Source: Dechloromonas aromatica (nom. nud.) (GTDB taxonomy: Bacteria > Pseudomonadota > Gammaproteobacteria > Burkholderiales > Rhodocyclaceae). Taken from it: a stretch of 64,000 bases of DNA. A program made the position numbers and the translations under genes. Of this stretch, positions 58,446 to 64,000 are shown one piece after another. The notes beneath the pieces were generated by a model. The model was not told the origin of the DNA, searched no databases, and was given only the letters and a program-made list of their open reading frames with translations. Position 1 is the first letter of the stretch. Each line of letters starts with the position of its first letter. The stretch lies in the NCBI GenBank assembly GCA_017848965.1, contig JAFIHA010000064.1, positions 18,927 to 82,926 of the forward strand, in the 5' to 3' direction.

Positions 58446-59434
58446 CAGAGGAGGACGTAACGTTTCTGGCGGTCGATGGATTTGGCGACGGCGGCCTGCG
58501 CTTCCTCGCGCGTGATGCGGACCAGCGTCGCCAGATGCTGACGCCGGTCGCGGCTGGAAAGTTCCGGGAATTCGATGGTTTGTGCGTCGTCGCCGGGTTC
58601 GGACGGCTCGTGCACGATGCCCATGCGATCGATGCGGATGCTGACCGGCGTCAGCGCCAGCGCGCTTTCCGGATGGCGCAGGAATTCCGCCAGCACCTCG
58701 ACCAGATGCTCGGGCATCAGGGCCTCGCTGTTTTCGCGCAGGCGCAGGTCGAGTTCGACCAGGTGGCGGGTGTGGCGCTCATCTTCATCGGCATGGTGTT
58801 GTTGCTGCAACGCGAGCAACTGGGCGTGTTCGACCGAGAGATCGGCGCGCAGCCCCTGGCGTTCGCGGCGCAACTGGTCGACGTGGGCGTTGAAACTGCG
58901 CAGCAGGCTCTCGAGTGCGCGCGCCTGCAGCCGCTGGCGCGTCGTCTCCAGGCTGCAACTGGGTTCGATCAGCGTCTGGTCGGAAAAATAGACGACTTCC
59001 TGCGGCACGTCGCTGCGGATCACGTTGCCCTGCTGCGCCATGCCGAACTGTCGCTTCTGCAGCCGGCGCGCCGCCAGCATTGCGCAGAAGCAGTCGCTGG
59101 CCCAGCACTCGGGGCGTTGCAGGAAATCGCGCACCGCCTGGCTGCGGCCGAGCATTTCGTCGATGTCGGTCGGCGTCGCGAACAGCGCATGCACCAGCAT
59201 GTCCTGGGCGAAGCTGCGCCGGTTGATCTCGATCGGTCCGGGCAGCGCGCTGACCAGGCTCTGGCAATAGCCCAGCGCATGTTCGACGGCCGCCAGCAGG
59301 TGCTTGTCGAGGCGTGGCGCGGCGCGGACCAGCGGATCGACCATGCCGATCACGCGATCAAGCGCCGCCGTCACCTCGGGGTCGGGCTGTGGTGCGGGCT
59401 TCAGCAGATCGGCAAGGGCGGAAAGGAAAGTCAA
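58445..59434 (-). CDS. Hypothetical protein, mainly helical
   Basis: 329 aa from a TTG that overlaps the mvaB stop (TTGA, 59431-59434); no better start exists without entering the mvaB coding sequence. No family recognised. Mostly helical, with a predicted coiled coil about 180-240 ([30 protein letters not shown]) and several Cys/Trp-containing stretches ([18 protein letters not shown]). Cytoplasmic. Its coupling to mvaB argues it is expressed with leucine catabolism, but a role cannot be inferred. Confidence 0.65.
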   Translation of the reverse strand: MTFLSALADLLKPAPQPDPEVTAALDRVIGMVDPLVRAAPRLDKHLLAAVEHALGYCQSLVSALPGPIEINRRSFAQDMLVHALFATPTDIDEMLGRSQAVRDFLQRPECWASDCFCAMLAARRLQKRQFGMAQQGNVIRSDVPQEVVYFSDQTLIEPSCSLETTRQRLQARALESLLRSFNAHVDQLRRERQGLRADLSVEHAQLLALQQQHHADEDERHTRHLVELDLRLRENSEALMPEHLVEVLAEFLRHPESALALTPVSIRIDRMGIVHEPSEPGDDAQTIEFPELSSRDRRQHLATLVRITREEAQAAVAKSIDRQKRYVLL

Positions 59435-60336
59435 TCGGACTTGGCGCAGAGCGCCCGGCCGGCCCTGGCGCCGTTCGGGCGGTTGATGGTGGCGGCGATC
59501 CATTCGCCGACTGCCGCCAGTTTAGCCAGATTGATGCCGGTGTGTATGCCCAATCCGTCGAGCAGATAGACCACGTCCTCGGTGGCCACGTTGCCGGAGG
59601 CGCCTTTCGCGTAGGGACAGCCGCCCAGCCCGGCGACCGAGGCGTCGAAGACCGCCATGCCGGCCTGCAGTGAAGCGTAGATGTTGGCGATCGCCATGCC
59701 GTAGGTATCGTGATAATGGCCGGCTAGCCTGTCGATCGGCACGACGCGGGCGCAGGCTTCGATCATCCGCACGATCGAAGCCGGATTGCCGACGCCGATG
59801 GTGTCGCCGAGCGACACCTCGTAGCAGCCCATGTCGTAAAGGACTTTCGCCACCTCGGCGGTTTTCTCCGGCGCCACCGCCCCTTCATAAGGGCAACCGA
59901 CGACGCAGGAAACATAGCCACGCACCGGGATTTCCAGCGCCGAAGCGGCGGCAACCACTGGCTCGAAGCGTTTCAGGCTTTCGGCGATTGAGCAGTTGAT
60001 GTTCTTGCGCGAAAAAGCCTCGGACGCGGCGGCGAAGATCGCCACCTCGTCGGCCTGCGCCGTGACGGCACCGTCGAAGCCCTGCAGGTTGGGCGTCAGC
60101 GCGGTGTAGACGACGCCTGGCCGACGCCTGATGCCGGCCAGCACGGCGGCGTTGTCGCCCATCTGCGGCACCCACTTCGGCGAGACGAAGGAAGTCGCTT
60201 CGATCACCGACAACCCGGCCTCGGCCAGGCGTTCGATCAATTCGATCTTGGTTTCGGTCGGGATGACTTGTTTTTCGTTCTGCAATCCGTCGCGCGGGCC
60301 GACTTCGACGATTTTGACGCGAGCAGGGAGAGTCAT
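59431..60336 (-). CDS. mvaB: Hydroxymethylglutaryl-CoA lyase
   Basis: 301 aa. Last step of leucine degradation: HMG-CoA to acetoacetate and acetyl-CoA. TIM barrel with [11 protein letters not shown] at the N-terminus, the catalytic-loop motif [19 protein letters not shown] near the C-terminus (active Cys) and the metal ligands HYHDTYG. Normal length. Its start overlaps the upstream orphan gene (ATGA), its stop the downstream hypothetical (TTGA). Part of the liu cluster with liuC and the carboxylase. Confidence 0.95.
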   Translation of the reverse strand: MTLPARVKIVEVGPRDGLQNEKQVIPTETKIELIERLAEAGLSVIEATSFVSPKWVPQMGDNAAVLAGIRRRPGVVYTALTPNLQGFDGAVTAQADEVAIFAAASEAFSRKNINCSIAESLKRFEPVVAAASALEIPVRGYVSCVVGCPYEGAVAPEKTAEVAKVLYDMGCYEVSLGDTIGVGNPASIVRMIEACARVVPIDRLAGHYHDTYGMAIANIYASLQAGMAVFDASVAGLGGCPYAKGASGNVATEDVVYLLDGLGIHTGINLAKLAAVGEWIAATINRPNGARAGRALCAKSD

Positions 60337-60707
60337 GGATAGATTTCTTCAGTTAGGTAATTCAAACCCTTGAAGCGCAAAGGTACAGGGGATGCGATCC
60401 AAGAGGTGCCGTTGTTGTTTTGCTTAACGTGAAAACAATAAATTCCGTCAGTGTCGTGCGAATTAACGACAAACGGCGGCAGCCAAAATAGCTGGATTCT
60501 TCCATCTCCTTCCCAGCCATGTCCCCGAAATAACGACCTAATTGAGTCGAGATAGTTTTGCGCATCAGGAAAACTGGAAAAAGCTTCGCTGCAAAGTTTC
60601 ATAAAAGCTAGATCGTCCAAATGGTGGAATGAATAGACGTGATAGCGCTGAAAGCTTGATGGTGGAACTGCAAATTGCCCGCCAAATTGCATCAATCTGT
60701 CGTCCAT
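60333..60707 (-). CDS. AT-rich orphan gene inside the leucine cluster
   Basis: 124 aa. Not recognised. Composition is clearly less GC-rich than its neighbours, and codon choice differs (many A/T-ending codons). Aromatic-rich ([20 protein letters not shown]) with several short repeats of polar residues; no signal peptide or transmembrane segment. Its TGA overlaps the mvaB ATG (ATGA), so it is translationally coupled. The 110-bp gap behind it (60708-60817) is also AT-rich and has no other feature. A transferred gene or immunity-like protein is possible, but this is inference. Confidence 0.6.
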   Translation of the reverse strand: MDDRLMQFGGQFAVPPSSFQRYHVYSFHHLDDLAFMKLCSEAFSSFPDAQNYLDSIRSLFRGHGWEGDGRIQLFWLPPFVVNSHDTDGIYCFHVKQNNNGTSWIASPVPLRFKGLNYLTEEIYP

Positions 60708-60817
60708 CTGAATCTCCTGTGAAATTGGGTAAGGCGAAACAGAGGTTTCAGTGTAGGGAAGGATGCAATTTGGACAAAATGCGAAGTTATTTATTCCGTT
60801 CGGCTATTTTTCTGAGA

Positions 60818-62815
60818 TTAGTCTCCTTCAAACTCCACAAGCGCCGCGCCGTCGCTTACCTGTTCGCCGGCCGCGTAGCAGAAGGCCTTGAGGGTGCCGG
60901 CGGCGGGGGCGGTGATGGTGTGCTCCATCTTCATCGCTTCGAGGATCAAGAGCGGCGTGCCTTTTTCCACCTTCTGGCCGGGTTGGGCGAGCAGGGCGAC
61001 GACCTTGCCGGGCATCGGCGCGGTCAGGCCGCCGCCGTGGCTGTCGCCGGCATCGACGCGGTGCAACGGGTCGTCGCGCAGGAGTGAGTACGTGCTTCCC
61101 TGCAGAAAGACCGTGCGCTTGTCGTCGACCGCGACCACCGAGGCGATCAGTCGGCGGTCGTCGAGTTCGACGGCGAAGCGGTCGCCTTCCAGCTTCTTGC
61201 CGCTGGCAACGGTAGACTCGCCGCAAAGGGCAATTTCCCAGCGCTCGCCGCGATAGCGGACCTGTACGTCGACCAGCGTCTCGCCGTCCATGAAGCTGAT
61301 CGTGCGCGCGGCCGACAGGTTCATGCGCCAGCCGTCGCGTGCGTGCCAGGGCGAGAACGGGTCGCCGCCGGTCTGCGCGGCCTGCTTTGCCGCGTGCTGT
61401 TCCCAGAGCAGTTCGCCGACCGTGGCGACCAGCAGCGCGTCGCGCGGCACCGGCTGGGCGGCGGGGAAGAGGAAATCCTTCTGCCGCTCGATCAGGCCGG
61501 TGTCGAGGTCGGCCTTGGCGAAGGCCGGGCAGGCGACCAGGCGGGAGAGGAAATCGATGTTGGTGGTCAGGCCGGCGACGCGGTAGTCGGCCAAGGCCTT
61601 CCGCATGCGCGCCAGGGCGCCGTCACGGGTTTCGTCCCAGACGATCAGCTTGGCGATCATCGGGTCGTAGAAGGGCGTGATCTCGTCGCCCTCCTCGACG
61701 CCGGTATCGACCCGCACGTTGATCGACTCGGCCGGCGGCACCAGGCGCACCAGCTTGCCGGTGGCGGGCAGGAAGCCCTTGCTGGCGTCCTCGGCGTAGA
61801 TGCGCGCCTCCAGCGCGTGGCCGCGGATTTCCAGTTGTTCCTGCTTCAGCGGCAACGGCTGGCCGGCGGCGACGCGCAACTGCCATTCGACCAGGTCCTG
61901 GCCGGTGATCATCTCGGTAACCGGGTGCTCGACCTGCAGGCGGGTGTTCATCTCCATGAAGAAGAAGCTGCCGTCCTGGTTGGCGATGAACTCGACGGTG
62001 CCGGCGCCAACGTAGCCGACGGCCTTGGCGGCGGCCACCGCCGCTTCGCCCATCTCGCGGCGGCGGGCTTCGCGCATGCCCGGCGCCGGGGCTTCTTCGA
62101 GCACCTTCTGGTGACGGCGCTGCACCGAGCAGTCGCGCTCGAACAGATAGACGCAGTTGCCCAGCGTGTCGGCGAAGACCTGGATTTCGACGTGGCGCGG
62201 CTTGGTGATGTATTTCTCGATCAGCACATGGTCGTCGCCGAAGCTGGACAGCGCCTCGCGCTTGCAGGAAGCCAGCGCGTCCGGGAAATCCTCGGATTTC
62301 TCGACCAGGCGCATGCCTTTGCCACCGCCGCCAGCCGCAGCCTTGATCAGCACCGGGTAGCCGATCTTCTCAGCCTCGGTGTGGAGCAGCGTCGGGCGCT
62401 GGTCGTCGCCGTGGTAACCGGGTGTCAGCGGCACCTTGGCTGTGCCCATCAGCTTCTTGGCTTCCGACTTCGAGCCCATGGCGCGGATCGCCGCGGCCGG
62501 CGGGCCGATGAAAACCAGGCCGGCCTGGGCCAGGGCTTCGGCGAACTCCTCGTTTTCAGAGAGAAAACCGTAGCCCGGATGCACCGCCTGGGCGCCGGTG
62601 CGCTGGCAGGCCTCGATGATCTTGTCGGCGACCAGATAGGACTCGCGCGCCGCCGCCGGCCCGAGCAGCACGGCCTCGTCGGCCAGGCGCACATGGCGGG
62701 CATTGGCGTCGGCCTCGGAATAGACGGCAACGGTACGGATGCCCATGCGGCGGGCGGTCTTGATGACGCGGCAGGCGATTTCTCCGCGATTGGCGATGAG
62801 TATCTTGTTAAACAT
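60818..62815 (-). CDS. liuD: Methylcrotonyl-CoA carboxylase biotin-containing (alpha) subunit
   Basis: 665 aa. Biotin carboxylase domain 1-450 (FNKILIANRGEIACRVIKTARRMG; ATP-grasp with KAAAGGGGKGMRLV; EMNTRLQVEH), a middle region, and a C-terminal biotinyl domain with EAMKMEHTI (biotin Lys). It carboxylates 3-methylcrotonyl-CoA in leucine degradation; the cognate beta subunit is not in the window and should lie beyond the right edge. The chosen start (62813-62815) is preceded by a strange leader: a relic start at 62933 and an inverted repeat covering the first codons. Acetyl/propionyl-CoA carboxylase alpha is an alternative name; the liuC and mvaB context favours methylcrotonyl-CoA. Confidence 0.92.
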   Translation of the reverse strand: MFNKILIANRGEIACRVIKTARRMGIRTVAVYSEADANARHVRLADEAVLLGPAAARESYLVADKIIEACQRTGAQAVHPGYGFLSENEEFAEALAQAGLVFIGPPAAAIRAMGSKSEAKKLMGTAKVPLTPGYHGDDQRPTLLHTEAEKIGYPVLIKAAAGGGGKGMRLVEKSEDFPDALASCKREALSSFGDDHVLIEKYITKPRHVEIQVFADTLGNCVYLFERDCSVQRRHQKVLEEAPAPGMREARRREMGEAAVAAAKAVGYVGAGTVEFIANQDGSFFFMEMNTRLQVEHPVTEMITGQDLVEWQLRVAAGQPLPLKQEQLEIRGHALEARIYAEDASKGFLPATGKLVRLVPPAESINVRVDTGVEEGDEITPFYDPMIAKLIVWDETRDGALARMRKALADYRVAGLTTNIDFLSRLVACPAFAKADLDTGLIERQKDFLFPAAQPVPRDALLVATVGELLWEQHAAKQAAQTGGDPFSPWHARDGWRMNLSAARTISFMDGETLVDVQVRYRGERWEIALCGESTVASGKKLEGDRFAVELDDRRLIASVVAVDDKRTVFLQGSTYSLLRDDPLHRVDAGDSHGGGLTAPMPGKVVALLAQPGQKVEKGTPLLILEAMKMEHTITAPAAGTLKAFCYAAGEQVSDGAALVEFEGD

Positions 62816-62843
62816 GCGTGGTCTCCCGCGGAGAAATCGCCTG
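62772..62843. repeat. 17-bp inverted repeat flanking the carboxylase start
   Basis: CAGGCGATTTCTCCGCG (62772-62788) and its exact inverse CGCGGAGAAATCGCCTG (62827-62843) flank a 38-bp loop that contains the carboxylase start codon. The left arm is coding (codons about 10-15). The mRNA would form a hairpin that can hide the ribosome site. Confidence 0.85.
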
Positions 62844-62933
62844 AGCGTGCTGCGCACGCTGGCAGTTTGACTTCGTCGCTGCGCCGCTGCGCGGCTGGTC
62901 ACCGCGGTTGGCGATCAAAATCTTGGTGAACAT
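62808..62933 (-). CDS. Leader ORF made from a relic carboxylase start
   Basis: 41 codons. It opens ATG-TTC-ACC-AAG-ATT with residues MFTKILIANRG, almost the same as the carboxylase start MFNKILIANRGE, then shifts into unrelated sequence and stops with TAA overlapping the real start region (ATGTTTAA). The ATG is 3 bp after the liuC stop, the usual tight spacing, so this looks like the original start of the carboxylase gene. Whether it is translated is unknown. Confidence 0.5.
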   Translation of the reverse strand: MFTKILIANRGDQPRSGAATKSNCQRAQHAQAISPRETTHV

Positions 62934-62936
62934 CGC

Positions 62937-63725
62937 TTATTCCCCCATCCAGTTGGGCTGACGTTTATCCAAAAAGGCGGAAATACCCTCGCGCGCCTCC
63001 GCCGTCGCCCGCAGATGGGCGATGCGGTGAGCGGTTTCCTCGACCAGCGTGTGGTTGACCGGCTGGTGATCGACGGCGCGGATCAGATCCTTGGCCGCTG
63101 CCTGTGCGTTGGGGCCGCCGGCGAGCAGGGCAGCGACGATCTCGGCGACCTTGTCGTCGAGTGCTTCCGGCTCGGCGACTTCATGCACCAGCCCGATCTC
63201 GCGGGCGCGGGCGGCGGCTATGCGCTCGGCAGTCTGGAAATAGCGCGTCGCCTGGCGGGCGCCGATGGCGCGCAGCACGTAGGGCGAAATCGCCGAGGGA
63301 ATGATGCCGAACTTGACCTCGGAGGTGGCGAACACGGCCTTGGTCGAGGCCACGGCGATGTCGCAGGCCGACGCCAGCCCCATGCCGCCACCGAGCGCGG
63401 CGCCTTGCACGCGGGCGATGGTCGGCTTCTTCATCTCGGCCAGCGTGCGCAGCATGCCGGCCAGGGCGCGGGCATCGTTGAGGTTGTCGTCGATGCCGTT
63501 GTTGGCGGCGCGGCGCATCCAGTTGAGGTCGGCGCCGGCCGAGAAGCTTTTTCCTCTCCCTGCCAGAACGACGACGCGGATGTCGGCGTCCTGGTCGAGG
63601 GCGATGCAGGCAGCGGTCAGTTCGGCGATCAGGGTTTCGTCGAAGGCGTTATGCAGGTCGGGCCGGTTCATCCAGATCGTGGCGACCGGGCCGGCGAGTT
63701 CGATTTCCAGGGCTTGGAAGGGCAT
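62937..63725 (-). CDS. liuC: Methylglutaconyl-CoA hydratase (enoyl-CoA hydratase family)
   Basis: 262 aa crotonase fold. The oxyanion-hole motif GRGKSFSAGADLNWMRRA and the catalytic GAALGGGMGLASACDIAVA are present, and the FATSEVKFGIIPSAISPYVL stretch matches LiuC-type methylglutaconyl-CoA hydratases. It hydrates 3-methylglutaconyl-CoA to HMG-CoA, the step between the carboxylase and MvaB. The ATG at 63723-63725 follows AGGAGA. It lies upstream of the carboxylase in the same operon. Confidence 0.9.
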   Translation of the reverse strand: MPFQALEIELAGPVATIWMNRPDLHNAFDETLIAELTAACIALDQDADIRVVVLAGRGKSFSAGADLNWMRRAANNGIDDNLNDARALAGMLRTLAEMKKPTIARVQGAALGGGMGLASACDIAVASTKAVFATSEVKFGIIPSAISPYVLRAIGARQATRYFQTAERIAAARAREIGLVHEVAEPEALDDKVAEIVAALLAGGPNAQAAAKDLIRAVDHQPVNHTLVEETAHRIAHLRATAEAREGISAFLDKRQPNWMGE

Positions 63726-63835
63726 TTGGGTTTGTCTCCTGCTTATTTGTCTGTTTTTTTTACGGGTGTGTATTTGGTTTGATGCGGGTGGCTTCTGTAT
63801 TTTTAGCGCCGTGTTCCGTGCCTGACGCGCGGGCG

Positions 63836-63865
63836 TACTTTTTCTTGTGTGGCCAAGAAAAAGTA
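63836..63865. repeat. 11-bp inverted repeat next to the IS end
   Basis: TACTTTTTCTT and AAGAAAAAGTA with an 8-base loop. This hairpin is a common betaproteobacterial intergenic form. The preceding GCG would extend the stem if the right side were not replaced by the sequence leading into the transposase gene, suggesting the insertion lies at about 63866. Confidence 0.6.
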
Positions 63866-63873
63866 GGGCGGTT

Positions 63874-64000
63874 TCAAAGACCGAGTGCAACATTTGGAAT
63901 CATCCCTGCTTTGTCCATGAAGATGTTATCGAAGAACACCTCGGCGGGAGAGCGCCATCCCAGGGTTTTTCTCGGCCGCATATTGAGTTCCCAGGCGATG
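63874..64000 (-). mobile_element. IS30-family transposase, C-terminal fragment (gene continues past the edge)
   Basis: The last 41 codons are visible. LNMRPRKTLGWRSPAEVFF is the conserved C-terminal motif of the IS30 DDE transposases, followed by DNIFMDKAG and a TGA (63874-63876). The rest of the element lies outside. It stands upstream of liuC and may separate the visible leucine-degradation genes from their promoter and from the carboxylase beta subunit. Confidence 0.9.

Overview
This 64 kb window is dense bacterial chromosome, GC-rich and strongly GC-biased at third codon positions. It looks betaproteobacterial, most likely Rhodocyclales (Dechloromonas/Azonexus-like). The reasons are the gene families and their arrangement: a TorF-type porin fused to a glnK-amtB operon, a Cys-type Tat-exported formate dehydrogenase with fdhD/fdhE/mobA, ThrH, a DUF3391 HD-GYP protein, a leucine-degradation (liu) cluster and an S-adenosylhomocysteine riboswitch ahead of metH. 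The lineage is inferred from gene content only. There is no rRNA operon, CRISPR array or prophage. One tRNA (Gly, CCC) is present.

Layout. 1-5.3 kb: the end of an AraC/GyrI regulator, a solo HipA-like kinase (YjjJ type), then an AT-richer accessory patch with an ORF6N protein and an orphan PD-(D/E)XK nuclease, then rsgA. 5.3-14.3 kb: DUF3079 and metH behind an SAH riboswitch, an NtrC-type two-component pair, and a DEAD-box helicase. 14.3-21.6 kb: a formate oxidation module (alpha, beta and gamma subunits, FdhD, FdhE, MobA) behind an unusual array of GTCCC half-sites. 21.6-25.5 kb: a BamE-like lipoprotein, a rhodanese and the ubiK-comM-MFS operon. 25.5-28.6 kb: a nitrogen-control operon (porin, glnK, amtB) with a clear sigma-54 promoter and an NtrC-like site. 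28.6-37.5 kb: housekeeping genes (phosphodiesterase, purU, thrH, an ABC-F protein, mutY), a degenerate HD-GYP protein and tRNA-Gly. 37.5-45.2 kb: a cation/proton antiporter, a periplasmic-binding-protein/hybrid-kinase pair, CsbD and PhoD. 45.2-51.2 kb: a TyrR-like sigma-54 activator divergent from dadA, a CBS protein, and an SbtA/SbtB bicarbonate-uptake pair with a LysR regulator. 51.2-58.1 kb: the rapZ-NusG_II-Gx transporter-ubiX-LonN operon, an M20 amidohydrolase and a chemoreceptor. 58.1-64 kb: a liu operon read right to left (methylglutaconyl-CoA hydratase, carboxylase alpha subunit, HMG-CoA lyase) running into a chain of overlapping small genes, and cut at the right edge by an IS30-family transposase.

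How the parts fit. The window describes a respiratory, metabolically flexible cell. It can oxidise formate in the periplasm with electrons passed to quinone, take up ammonium under NtrC/PII control, possibly take up bicarbonate, and degrade leucine and D-amino acids. Several operons are held together by ATGA/TGATG overlaps.

The most unusual structures are: (1) a relic carboxylase start, leader ORF and 17-bp inverted repeat at the front of the carboxylase gene; (2) an AT-rich orphan gene translationally coupled to HMG-CoA lyase; (3) an HD-GYP protein that has lost the His of its HD; (4) a small palindromic repeat family whose ends supply the stop codons of neighbouring genes; and (5) the GTCCC half-site array upstream of formate dehydrogenase.
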